Shown here: piece by piece, positions 22,765 to 34,152 of the stretch
Numbering within the stretch: position 1 is the stretch's first letter
Layout of the letters: every line of letters starts with the position of its first letter
Origin: Vespa crabro
Lineage: Eukaryota > Arthropoda > Insecta > Hymenoptera > Vespidae
Assembly: GCF_910589235.1 (NCBI RefSeq)
Contig: NC_060957.1
Location: forward strand, 787,501 to 851,500
Reading direction: 5' to 3'
DNA: 64,000 nucleotides
Position numbers and translations under genes: made by a program
Notes under the pieces: generated by a model
Told to the model about the DNA's origin: nothing
The model's input: the letters and a program-made list of their open reading frames with translations, nothing else
The model's database searches: none

Positions 22765-22805
22765 AAATGTTACGATATATCAAATGTTGATATATCGTAA
22801 CATTT
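22765..22805. repeat. 41-bp perfect palindrome (19-bp arms, 3-base loop)
   Basis: Left arm 22765-22783 begins AAATGTTACGATATATCAA, the loop is ATG, and the right arm 22787-22805 is its exact reverse complement. Nineteen uninterrupted base pairs with mixed composition are well beyond chance and cannot be explained by a simple repeat. It could be a collapsed foldback element, a protein-binding palindrome or a short RNA hairpin. Confidence 0.9.
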
Positions 22806-22892
22806 TTGAAATATCTTTAAGGTTTAAACATATAATATTTATACTATAGATAGTATTTTATTTATTTTAAGATCGTATAAAGGAAAATTTTA

Positions 22893-22894
<2 letters not shown>

Positions 22895-22931
<37 letters not shown>
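22895..22931. repeat. (TC)n microsatellite
   Basis: Long CT array followed by CCTC/TTTC variants. Confidence 0.95.
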
Positions 22932-22937
<6 letters not shown>

Positions 22938-23368
22938 CCTCTTTCTTTCTTTCAAGATTACTGTATTCGAAAAGAATGGATGGAGAAAATTCGATCGACG
23001 AAAAGATCAAACGAGGTCGTAGTAATTTTCTCATCCATCAAAGTGGCCATGGAGGCTAAGAAACTTTTCGCGAATCAAGGTAGAGCTTGTCCTCGGTATT
23101 CACCGTAGCAGGTCGCGTCGTTCGTAAGAAAGTCTCAACGATGAAAACCAATATCTTCGATAATCAGAGGTTTTCTGGGAAACTTTTCACGTGCTGTATT
23201 TACTCTTTGTAACTATACACCGACGAAAGATAAAGAAAGACTTGAAAGAAAATTGGTATACGAAAAAGTAGAGAAAAGAAGAAAAAGAAAGGAATTAGTA
23301 CAGAGATACAACGTAGGATGAGATCGTAAAAAGTGTTTATTTAACCCCCCGTACTCTGTCGTCGCCTC

Positions 23369-23436
23369 GAGGTGAGCTCAGCTGTCTATAAAGCACGTGC
23401 ACTCTATATAAAGGTTGTAGTGAGAACAAGAGAGAA
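23369..23436 (+). promoter_or_regulatory. Double TATA candidate promoter with CACGTG
   Basis: TATAAA at 23387-23392 and TATATAAA at 23405-23412 are separated by the palindrome GCACGTGC (23393-23400), an E-box/bHLH-type site. A start for the second box would be expected near 23435. No initiator consensus or downstream gene is evident, so the call rests on the boxes alone. A donor-like CGAG|GTGAGC lies just upstream near 23371. Confidence 0.25.
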
Positions 23437-23547
23437 ATAGATATAGAAACTTTGTCTATGGGATGAAGAAAGATGGATATAGGTACAAGAAACATGAAGA
23501 AAGAGAAAGAAAGAAATGGGAAGTAGATCGAGTACGAAAGTGAGAAT

Positions 23548-23554
<7 letters not shown>

Positions 23555-23594
<40 letters not shown>
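23555..23594. repeat. (GA)n microsatellite
   Basis: Long uninterrupted AG array; further GA and GAAA units continue to about 23645. Confidence 0.95.
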
Positions 23595-23597
<3 letters not shown>

Positions 23598-26337
23598 AGA
23601 ATATTCGAGGAAAAGAAAGAAAGAAAGAGAGAGAGAGAGAAAGAAAAGGTAGAGTACAAACTGTTTTTACACATGACTTTTTTAGATGACTATATCTTTA
23701 GCTCTTCCATTCTTGTATATTTGTATTTTCCGCACGTTCCGCATTCCGTCGAAGCTATTCTCTTCTCTACATTGTGGTCCATTGTGTTTTTCGAACGCTA
23801 AGAATTTGCGCAATCAAGATCGTCGATTCTTATTTGAAGTTATAAATTTAATACTCTTATGGTAATAAAAAATTAACAAAAACGTACCACTTAAGATATT
23901 TTATATTACAATATATTTCTTATGTGATATTAAATTTATACGCAAGTTGATATTAAATTATATCTTGAAACACCTATCGTTACACGTTTAATCGTTTTCA
24001 AACGAGAAATTTCATTGTTATAAATTTTTTCTTTTTTTTATAACATAGCGTAAAACGATTTAAAAACTTAATCGCTTAAATCCATATACCATTATTTATA
24101 AAAGTAATAAATTTGTGAATGGAAGTAATAAGAAGTAAGATTAAAAAAAAAAAAAAAAAGAATTTGTATACTATTATATCAATAATAATATTAAAAAATT
24201 ATTTAGATCAATTAAATGATGTATTGTATTTATGACACGCGCGTTCACATATTTTATAAACAATAATAAAACAAAAATGTAACATATACAATAACTCTAT
24301 TAAATTACGTCTTCGTATTAATAGTAATGGTATAAATCTTTCGAATAATAATCGATTTTAATTTTTTTCTAAATACTCTTTCAAAAAATTCATGAACTCA
24401 TGAAAATTACTATCGACTTTCTATAAGAAATTTTTTAGTAGATACAATTCATGTTGACGATAGTGATATTTTTTTTTTATTATGAAAACTTTTAAGAAAG
24501 TATCTCGTTATCATTTCATTAATTTCATTTTCAGAACTTAGAATATTTTTTTTCTTTTAATTTTTTTAAATTTATCTTTCGTAAAAAAATTCGTAGAAAA
24601 AAAAAGAATAGCAATAAAATCTGCATCACTAAAAGTAAATCTATCATGAAGTTACATCGAATTGTTTAACAAATTGACCTAAGTTATGATTCAGTTGTTG
24701 CAATAAAATTACTCCATTGGCTAATTCTAATACGTTTACATTTTTTATATGATTGATTTGATCATATCTAACGATAGAATAAATTTTTATATCTATGATC
24801 TTCTATATGAGATTAGTGTATTAAAATGTATATGATTTTATAAAATCAATAAGATGTTTCAATAATTACGATACGAAACGAATAATTAGTCTGCTATAAA
24901 TCCGTATATTCGGCCATTTCAATAGCCTATTTATTGTTTCAATATCTAAACGAAATCCCATGTGTTTTCTTTTAAAAATAACCATTGATAGAATAAATAA
25001 TTCCGACGAACTGATATAGCTAACAATTGCTTATAAGTTTCTTTTTCTTTTTTTCTTTTTTTGTTTAACGACCTTCCTATACCATTTTTATTTTACTATT
25101 TTTGAGCATTGCTTTGTAGAGTAAAAAATCCAATTTCGTTTACATCGAATATTCTAGTGCTGTCTATTCAAGTTTTTTTCAGTTGTATTTTGTAAAATAT
25201 CAAAAAAATGATTGAAGGTTTCTCTATTAAAGGAGTTCATCATTCCTGGTTTTATAATGGTTTACCCCAACAAAAAAACTCAAAGGTAATTCTTGACTGA
25301 TTTTTATGAACGAAGTCTCATTTTAAAGATGAAGATATAAATCACGATTTTATTGAACTTTTCAAAAGAACTTTATTACCCTTAATAAATAAATCGTGTC
25401 GAAAAAATGTTATTTTTCAGAAATAGTTTATGCATAAGAAGAAACGTTTTATCAAAATTTTTTAAAAAAGCTAACTCAGTTAAGAATTACGTTTAGATTA
25501 TTTTTTGTTCGTTTAAACGTTATTATCGACATTTTTCATGAAAACAAAAATTTTGTATTGTGGTGTCTCTCGAAATCTACAGAGTACATTAACTATCAAT
25601 TTTCATACATACGCTTAAATAGTTGGTTTTGCTTCTGTTAAAGTAGACGATTGCCTATTTGTTTGTGCAGTGCTGAGATTTTCTGATCCATTCCAAATGC
25701 ATGCAAACATATTCCGCAATGCTGGCACAGAGAAACTACGGTGACTCACTCGGGGATTTTAATGAGAATTTTAATTTGGACAAATGATTTTATGGCAAAA
25801 ATAATGAAATATGGTTGTTCATGCTAATGGGACTTAGTTTCTTTGATATTTATATATTATTACATATTAGAAAAATTTATAGTTATCTTTATATTTTAAA
25901 GACATGGAAACCTTATAAACAACAATAACAATAATAAGAATCTAGATTAATAATTCAAACATCACGAATTAAAAGCTGGATGATTGATCAGCTTTTTTTT
26001 TTATTATATCAACATAAACGAACATAATCAATTAAGTTATTCTTTTTGCAATTAACATTTAAATTCTAATTAAAATTCAAGCTCAAAAAATTAATCGCTT
26101 ATCAATTTAAAATCCACACTATCACATGTGAGAAACTTATTATATGTAATTTTTTAAAATTAAAAAAGAATATCTTTTTTACTTTCTTTTTTTTAGAAAT
26201 ATTTGAAATATAGCAGTAAAACTATAAGAGATTAGAGGCAAGTAATATTTTTATATATTTTCTATACTGGAAGGCAACATTTTTTAAAAGTTCTTTCTTC
26301 CTCGATGATTAATAAGCTTTATTAGAATAAACTCAGA

Positions 26338-26341
26338 TTTT

Positions 26342-26395
<54 letters not shown>

Positions 26396-26700
26396 ATTAT
26401 ATTAATTATTATTCTTTATGCATTTGTCGTAAATCAAAATTATATTTGACACGATTCACTGCAATGCCACCGTTAAAGAAGGATATAAATATGATAGATT
26501 GCAAATTATGAGTTCCATTTAATCTAGCTTCACTTTATTCAGCTCTAATACTCTAATTCACACAACCCTATTGTTAGATTACACGTGAGATGGGTATAAC
26601 GTACAGATAAACGTATGATAGGAATAATATTCTCCTATAGCTCTTATAGTTCATATTTTCTCTATACGTATCACTGAAATCATATACGTTTTGCAATTAT
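26338..26700 (+). repeat. TATA-bearing repeat, copy 1
   Basis: Shares ordered matches with 31735-32110: a TA-rich start, TATCAATTATATTA, TTATTATTCTNTATGCATT, a 20-base exact match around GGATATAAATATGA, GAGTTC, and finally TAGTTCATATTTT. The copies are in the same orientation, about 5.4 kb apart. That fits a decayed LTR pair or two duplicated promoters. The (TA)n run at 26343-26392 is part of this copy. Confidence 0.6.
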
Positions 26701-27227
26701 TGTAATTATTAATATGCAATTGTAGTCATTGATATAGTCATAAAATGATAAATCATTATTAAACTATTATCTATATATGACTGATCTATAATGACAATTA
26801 ATGCGTCATATAATTTATACATAATAACCTTTATAAAGGAGTGGAATTGAATGGGAACCCCTAAATCGTATCAATATAATTTAAAATACATTCTGATGGT
26901 GAGATTTAAGGATATATATATATATATGATATATTTTCTAAAAACTAATTTAAATTTTATGATAATGAAGAAATAATAAGATAAAGTAGATTCATTGAAT
27001 TAATATAGAGATTTTTATAATAAAGAAAAATAGTAAATAGAAAGAATGGATGAAAAAAAAAAAAGTATCGCGTTGAACGTACATACATACATCCATTTCT
27101 ATCATTGACTATCATAATTATAAGATTTATCTATATAAATGAATGTTAAATATTTTACAATAAATTATTTACGTAAAAAAAATAATACTTTTATAAAAAC
27201 ATTGTAACATTGTAGTAAGCTAAAGTT

Positions 27228-27311
27228 ATGGCTGCGTGTAGCCATAAACAAAACTATCATGCGGATAACGAAACAGAGTGCGACTACGATAACATCATTG
27301 GCTTCGTTTAG
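27228..27311 (+). pseudogene. Short coding-like remnant (27 codons)
   Basis: ATG at 27228 opens M-A-A-C-S-H-K-Q-N-Y-H-A-D-N-E-T-E-C-D and the frame ends in TAG at 27309-27311. The acidic, Cys/His-containing composition contrasts with the surrounding AT-rich DNA. It lies between the two TATA-bearing repeats. Family unknown; it may be a chance frame. Confidence 0.15.
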
Positions 27312-27502
27312 CAGAACAAGCAAGTTTGCAACTGTTGCAAAATTTGAATACTTTATGCTTTTCCAATATGTTTATCTAGATATCTCTATTCTTTGCAGAA
27401 TAGTAAAAGTATGCTGATTAGGCGCAATACGCCTATGAGATCTCAGTTCAAAAGTTCAAAAACATAACTTAATAAGATGAATCAGATGCAGAAAAATAAA
27501 AT

Positions 27503-27533
<31 letters not shown>

Positions 27534-28335
27534 AATAATATCCATTAAAATGATTAACTTCATTAATGTTAACTGTAATCAAAAAGTTTCCATTTCAATT
27601 CCATCAACATCAACATCAACATTACTATCCATTGAAGCATTAATAATATCCTTTAATTCAATAAGATGTGTAAGAACATTTGTGAGTAATAACTCATATA
27701 TTTCTAATTGACTAAACAATTATATACAATTTAATTTAGATCCATATAAGTATGATCATAAAGAGTAACAATAATTGCTATAAAAATATTATTGTGAATG
27801 TAAATTTTAGGAAACAGTTATTTGTATTTTACATTCCTGTTATCGATATCCTATCAAAGCAACCTCCCAAAAGTATTAAAAAGAAAAAAACTAATAAATC
27901 AAGAGCATTATATAATCTATCTGAAAGGATGTGAAGTATGTGAAGAAAAAAGAATGGTTGCAATTCATATATTATCTGAAAAAAATTAAGAAACAAAATG
28001 AAATTCAAGAATAAAGAAATAATACTATAAAATTAATTTCTTTATTGAAAAAAAAAAAGAAAAAAAAAATGTAGACAAAGAATGATCATAGAATATATAA
28101 AGATAAAGAAATATAAAATAATATGATCTTATTTATATCAAGTTTGATTTAGATCAAAGTTTTCATTCAATATAATAAATACCATCAGATTCATTATTAA
28201 TATTTTTTATTAATAACTCAATGGACGTATTGAATGTTTCTTTTTTTTGTTTTTTTTTTGAGAGAGAGAAATTTTAATTGTTTACACGACAGATTACTTT
28301 ATATCCTTATTTCAAAAATATATGTATATTATGAA

Positions 28336-28500
28336 ATGTCTGATGACGACACAAAACACGCTCACAATTGTACCAAGTATATAGTTAAAAAAAAAAGTGC
28401 ATTGAATAAAAGTCTTATATTGCTTGCAGCGCAATATAAAGAAATTATTAAGCTGTTTTCCTCTGTTGAATATATCAATTCTCTTGAAATGATCGAATAA
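28336..28500 (+). CDS. Hypothetical short ORF or remnant (54 aa) near LTR-like DNA
   Basis: ATG at 28336 (M-S-D-D-D-T-K-H-A-H-N-C-T-K) continues through a Lys-rich then hydrophobic segment (K-S-A-L-N-K-S-L-I-L-L-A-A-Q-Y-K-E-I-I) to TAA at 28498-28500. The C-terminal half could form an amphipathic helix. An AATAAA polyadenylation signal lies 3' at about 28612. It sits between the two TATA-bearing repeats, so it could be the last frame of a decayed retroelement or of a small gene. The frame is open further upstream, but only through low-complexity residues. No family recognised. Confidence 0.2.
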   Translation: MSDDDTKHAHNCTKYIVKKKSALNKSLILLAAQYKEIIKLFSSVEYINSLEMIE

Positions 28501-28534
28501 TTGTAGAAAATTTAATTGAAAGGATTACTTTGCT

Positions 28535-28594
28535 ATCAAAATTTAGGACTGATCGTGGTATACCATCAAAAATTAGGACTGACCGTGTGTATAT
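28535..28594 (+). repeat. 30-bp tandem duplication
   Basis: ATCAAAATTTAGGACTGATC at 28535 recurs with few changes at 28565, an exact 30-base period. Confidence 0.8.
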
Positions 28595-28860
28595 AAAGTG
28601 TGATTCGCTCTTAATAAAGATTCTTTTTTCGTAAATTTATTTTCTTGTTCCGACCACCCCATCGAAACTATCCTCCAAGTTACGTGTATTAAGCACAACT
28701 AACTTGGACTTTTTCCAAGTGTTAACTTGGATCTATCTAATCCCTGATCCAAATGTTAATTGAGATCCCGCTCCACAGACACGTGTTGAGCACATAACAG
28801 ACATTTACTCTAACTCCAAACACTCTAATCAGACTTTCAAATGTTGATCGGATCTTGAAG
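28595..28860 (+). repeat. LTR-like or degenerate repeat sequence
   Basis: Reading rightward there is a TATAAA-like box at about 28596, an AATAAA at about 28612 and then TTGTTCCGACCACC. After these, two related segments alternate: ACGTGTATTAAGCACAAC (near 28681) with ACACGTGTTGAGCACATAAC (near 28780), and TTGATC/AACTTGGATC-type units near 28725, 28755 and 28845. The order of promoter, poly(A) signal and trailing sequence resembles an LTR, but no matching partner LTR with terminal TG/CA was found. Confidence 0.3.
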
Positions 28861-31220
28861 GGAAGATTTCGAATAAAAAAAAAAAAAAAAAAAGAAAAAA
28901 CAAAAATTATAAAATTAAACGAATACGTAGAGAATTTCCTATCGGGAAAATTTTGTTTTCTATCCTATTCAGTTTTAATCTGACAAGAGTAATGAAAAAC
29001 GTTTTAAAGTTTTTCAACACTTTCCTGTCTTTCCTTTTTCTCCCGGAGTTATTGCAGATATCGAAATATTCTATCAGCCTATCGAAAAATTATATTGTTT
29101 TTATTAGCTTTATCTTTATTTCATGAAAATAAACGGTATATTTTCAATAGAAAACGCGCACACTTTAAAAAGTGCATCTAATTAATACCATCCTAGTTAT
29201 GGAGTATAAGATTTATATAAGTATTAGTTTTAATATATTTTATACCAGCCCAACAGAACACTGTTTTCTGTTTCCATCACGGTCTCTTCGTTCCATACCG
29301 ATCCTGGATATTCTCCGAGAGCCTCCAGCAACTTTTTACACTCAGTTCATTTCATGCTTTAATTAATATGGAATATAAATCCTTACGATACATTAAATAA
29401 CAAAAAACAAACAACCTCAGTTACAGGATAAAAAATATAATAATATAAATGAGTAAAATAAATTCATATTATTTGATTATTATAAGCTATATAAATTAGA
29501 AAAAAAGATTGTGCATTAATATTATCTGTTCCTTTTAAATGATTCTAACAAGCACAAAACCAAGTTAAATCTATACATTTTTTATTTATATAAACATTAT
29601 ATAAACATATGTGATTTTCCATTTATTTTATAAACATATATATTACATTATTAAACAAGTACATAGCTTTCCATTTCTCTAATTTTAGTAGATATTCGTG
29701 GGGAAAATTTGCCTAAGGGCCTGGATAGCTTATAGTGCTTTAAAGCAGTTGTTCGGACGATAAAGTATTAGCCGTGAGCTTTGTTATCTCATGCATTTCA
29801 CGAGAGGATAGAATTAAATATTTCATCGAGACAATACAATAGACATATGTACGTAAAATCAAAATTAAATAATCCATAGTTAGTGATAATTCACTTACTT
29901 GCTAAGAAATTTAATTTTTTCTATAAATTATAAAACATAATTATCGATGATCACAATCTCAAAGGCAACTCTTTGCCATTCACAGATGAACATAACATCA
30001 ATTCAATATAAAAAGACGATGTATTTCAAACGAAATGAATAAAAATAAATACAAAATGCTGAACATAAACACAAAACATTAAAAAAAGAAAGGTATATCA
30101 TTAAAAATCAGCTTTTCAAATCACGAAAAAATTGAAATAAATAATTCCGATTAAAAAACTGGACAAAAATGATTATGAAATAATCAATTTAATCCAAAAC
30201 AATCTATTATCAGTTATAAAATAGTTGGAAGAAGTGCTTTTAAAAAAGATTCAATCAGCACGGAACTAAGGATAACAATAGAACAAAATATAGAATTGTT
30301 TAACAAATAATAAGAATAATAATATCCATATTAATTTTAGCGAAAAACAAGTTACAAAGCTTTTGAACATAGAAAAGGCATTAGATAAAATACCGACAGG
30401 CTAATCTACAAAATGATGAAATATATTAATATCATGTAGCATTAATCAAATTAATAGATTCATACATTAATAAGATAGACTGATTAGTATCAATATGATA
30501 TTAATCAGTGGAATAAAATCTACTATACGCATTTTTTCTTTTTTCGAATCGAGATACTTTAATGTATTTCGATAAGTGGATTATATAATTAAATATAAAT
30601 TCGATTAAACTTGACTACCCTAACCGGTTTTACTCTTCATGTTTCTAACATATAAGACTTGGCTATTCGATGTCCTAGTATGTGATTGTTTTCGTATATG
30701 TATTTCTCCATGTAGTTAAAGTAGGACATGCAGAAAAATCCAAATATCTCAAAAATATAGAATGTTTACAGCACATCTGGTAACCAAATATTTTATTCGG
30801 ACATTCATTTACTTTGGGAAAAGTCCAGTATGCGCTTGAACAATATTTGCTGACATTTCTGCTCTTCCTTGATCTTTTCTAACTTTTAGAGATAAAGTTT
30901 GTCCGCATATGGTCATCAGACGTTCTATCTCTCCTGATACCTTTTATCCTTTTATGACTAGAACGCTATCTGACATTCTTTAAGGTTGTTTACTACGCTC
31001 GAAGCGTTTGAGAGTTCAGCTAAAGATACGGACAAAATATGAACTACAAGCGCAACAGGGGAATAGTATTCCTACCTAGTACGCCTATCATATTGGTATA
31101 TAAGTTTGTATAGGTTATATTCTCCTTTGCCATATCGACAGAATATAGTGAAGAAAAAAATTTTATGGTAGCGGAGAAAAGTAGTAATAATAGTTATTGG
31201 GATTAGGTCAGGTTAGAGAC

Positions 31221-31306
31221 GTGATGACGTATTATAAAGCATAACTCATGTCACGTGATGCAAGTGACGTAAATGTAGAATAGCAGTGGGGGTTAATGTG
31301 ACGTCA
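31221..31306. promoter_or_regulatory. Cluster of CRE/bZIP and E-box sites
   Basis: Within 86 bases lie GATGACGT (31223), GTCACGTGATG (about 31250), GTGACGTAA (31264) and a perfect palindromic CRE, TGACGTCA (31299-31306). Four TGACG/CACGTG-type sites this close are unusual in such CpG-poor DNA. They could form an enhancer or mobile-element promoter bound by CREB/ATF-type factors. Confidence 0.4.
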
Positions 31307-31734
31307 TGTATTCCCTCGTAAGGGGAATTCTCATGGCAACTTTATTTATATTCCTCTCACGCGTTATCCAATGTGAATTGGATAAACTATCGAATTTTTG
31401 GAAAAGCTTTTATTTTCTGTGAATAAGAAAATCATATCGTAAAAGTTTCTTTCTTGAAGAATAATTTCTCCATGGAAAAAAAAAAGAAGTTATTTTCAAA
31501 ATTTGAAAATGCGGACTCATCGTTTAAGTCTTCATCTTTAAAATGTGACCTTACTCATCGTCTATAATGAATCCAAGCGTAATTATTTATCAATTTTTAT
31601 GGATAAGGTTTCTTTTAAAAATAATACTTTAAGCTAGGAGGAAGAAATCACAAAACAAAACAAAAATAGCATTGGAATATTTATATCATGGATAATGTGG
31701 AAATAAAATCATATGCATCGATTTTTATTAAAAT

Positions 31735-32110
31735 AATAAATAATATATATATATATATAATGTTTTCATTGATTATTATTTCTAACAAAATAATCAATAA
31801 AATCTTGTCAAAAGTTTATATAATAATCATTATATAATAATTACTGTATCAATTATATTATATTTATTATTCTCTATGCATTATGAGTCGTAAAACAAAT
31901 ATATATCAACGGTGTGTCCTGTTTGGCATGGATTATTGCTGAACCATCAAAGAAGGATATAAATATGAGAGAGTGAATAGTGTGAGTTCTACTAACACTA
32001 ATACTATAACGCTGATAGAGCACAAGTGTTATCCTGTGCCACTTGTAGTTCATATTTTGTTCATATCTGTTGCTGAAGTTACGTACACTTTGAGTGAAAA
32101 ATGATGAATA
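31735..32110 (+). repeat. TATA-bearing repeat, copy 2
   Basis: Homologous to 26338-26700. The best-kept part is the box GGATATAAATATGA (about 31957-31970) and the downstream TAGTTCATATTTT (about 32047). The space between them is shorter than in copy 1. A short frame (M-M-N-S-L-K-Q) starts at 32101, just past the conserved part. Confidence 0.6.
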
Positions 32111-32160
32111 GCCTTAAACAAGCTCTGAAAAATGTCTATGGATTTCAAGGAAAGTTATGA
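32101..32160 (+). pseudogene. 19-codon frame downstream of the TATA repeat
   Basis: M-M-N-S-L-K-Q-A-L-K-N-V-Y-G-F-Q-G-K-L, then TGA. The L-K-x-x-L-K-x-V-Y-G-F pattern resembles the start of RecQ-type helicases (ALKxxFGFxxFR), but the frame breaks after GF-Q and no helicase motif follows. It may be a pseudogene start or coincidence. Confidence 0.12.
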
Positions 32161-32578
32161 TCAAATCCTCAAAGCTATTCGTACGTAACAAGAAACCAAT
32201 GTAACCTATTGTTTCCAAGAACATACTCGAATTAATCTAAACGAGGCCTAATTTTTAAAAACAAGAATCAATAAAAAATTAATCCGAATAAGGTGTCATT
32301 TTTATGTATAACTGATGTGACCTTGACTTATTGATTGACACTAGACAAAGTGTTATAAGACATATATTTTCAATGTTGATGATAAATTTGTAAATCGTAT
32401 TATGTGTTAATTCAGAGATTTTGAAGATAATATTTCGATAGCGTTGTTTCTAATTTGATAGAAACTTTTATTCGCGACTAATTATTCGTTTAAATGGTTG
32501 AAAAAAGTTTAGAAAAAAGAGAAAGAAATGATCGATTATTGATCGCGTAAGGGTGTTTAAATAGTAAGCCTGGACTGT

Positions 32579-32665
32579 TCAAATAACTGTATGTATTTCG
32601 TTTCTTGTACGAAATCATCTCTTTGCTGTATGTGTAAAAAAAGACTTCGTACAATCAAATAACTC
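32579..32665. other. Imperfect foldback with 9-bp perfect arms
   Basis: TTGTACGAA (32605-32613) pairs with TTCGTACAA (32646-32654), and pairing extends inward with mismatches (AATCATCTCTTT against an AAAAAAGAC-side strand). The direct repeat TCAAATAACT flanks the fold at 32579 and 32656. The size suits a short-hairpin RNA precursor or a foldback element. No known microRNA seed was recognised. Confidence 0.3.
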
Positions 32666-33493
32666 GTTTGATCTACAATTCCCACAAATCTCTTGTGTTT
32701 ATTGTTCAGTTTAACAGATGCAGGAAGACTACGAGTTTAACGAGAAATCCTTAAGACTCGGACAATAATGAGCGATATACTTTTTATCCTTGTGTATCTT
32801 CTTAAAAAGAATCCAACAAATTATCAAATTTTCCAATTTTTTTTTGTATAATAATATGTATGTATATGACCCTTGAGAGAAAGTTTAACAGAACGCTAAA
32901 AGTTTACATATACTTGTCAACAAGAATATGTAATAGATAATAAAATCAATACTCATATCCAATACCAAGTGTCGTGTACCGCGACACCATTCAATTTAAA
33001 ACTATTGCAAATCTATCAAACTAAAACTGCCTTAGGCTAATATTAACTAGAAACAGATATGTCAGAATATGTGAAATGCATGCGTTAATAATAATAATAA
33101 TTCACATTAAAAATCAATCAAACTAACTAGTAACCTCTACGAAAAACAATTGTAATTAGTAATTAAATTTGTTAAAACATCATGAAAATAATAAGTTACA
33201 ATGTATTATTCATAATAAATTATATATTCAAATTATCAAACTTTAATTATTTTAAATAAGAATTTATAAAATGGTGATCGGATTAACTATATTAATTCAG
33301 ACGCAGTTCTTTTCAATTGACTTCCTACATAAAGCTTAATTTTCATGTATAAAGTGACAATTATTGTAATAACATAATACTATCGTATCTGTGATAAGCT
33401 GCCAACTATATCTAAGCAAAAGATCGAATAATTTTATACAAGGATAAACCGCAGGATTAAGCTTAGGTTAATTTAACTTTAGTTGTGTACATC

Positions 33494-33690
33494 ACAAAAT
33501 AATTTCAAGTTATGGACTTGACGTGCGCTATACTCCAGGTATTTTGAACAGCTGTCATTTATAAAAAAAAAAAAAACAAAAATGAATAATTTTGATTTGA
33601 AAAAAAAAAAATACTATGCATTCTTTGATGCTTCGGAAATAATAACAAGTAGATATATAAATGCATTTTCAATACTGTCATTATAAAAGA
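33494..33690 (+). repeat. Diverged interspersed repeat, copy 2
   Basis: Same order of conserved blocks as 6628-6815. It carries an extra A-rich insertion near 33562-33580 and a second A run at 33600-33611. Confidence 0.65.
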
Positions 33691-34028
33691 GATTCATGAA
33701 TCATGCAATGAGCAAATTGTTTTAATTGAGCTTAAAATTGCTCTGGGCTGTTTTACACTATACAGGCACAGCTAGGATTAAGTAGGAATTCGCAAATAAG
33801 ACTGAATTACCTATAATTAAGTATATCTTTTATATATTTTTTATATGACCTATCATGTCATTTATATTCAGCAAAAGGAAAACAATTTTATAGGTAATTT
33901 CTTCTTTTTATTTATTTCTGTTTCTTGTTGTTGTATTGAATAGTAAATTTCTTACGATCTTTCATTATCGAATGTTAAACTTTTTAAAGAATCTAATTTT
34001 TGAATACACAATACAAAGAATATATACA

Positions 34029-34108
34029 TGTGTACGCATACAGAATGTTTCATAATAATGTGTAAACGTATGTACATATACAGGATGTTTCATAATAAGT
34101 AGGAAATA
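34029..34108 (+). repeat. 40-bp tandem repeat with a CAGRATGTTTCATAATA motif
   Basis: CAGAATGTTTCATAATAATG (34041) and CAGGATGTTTCATAATAAGT (34081) are exactly 40 bases apart. The CAGG-TGTTTCATAA string is reminiscent of the ends of some insect DNA transposons, but no opposite end was found. A TA array follows at 34110-34149. Confidence 0.5.
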
Positions 34109-34111
34109 ATC

Positions 34112-34152
<41 letters not shown>

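Noticed and set aside
30615..30640. CCCTAACC resembling a telomere repeat
   Set aside because: Single occurrence with no tandem array, and not the insect TTAGG unit.
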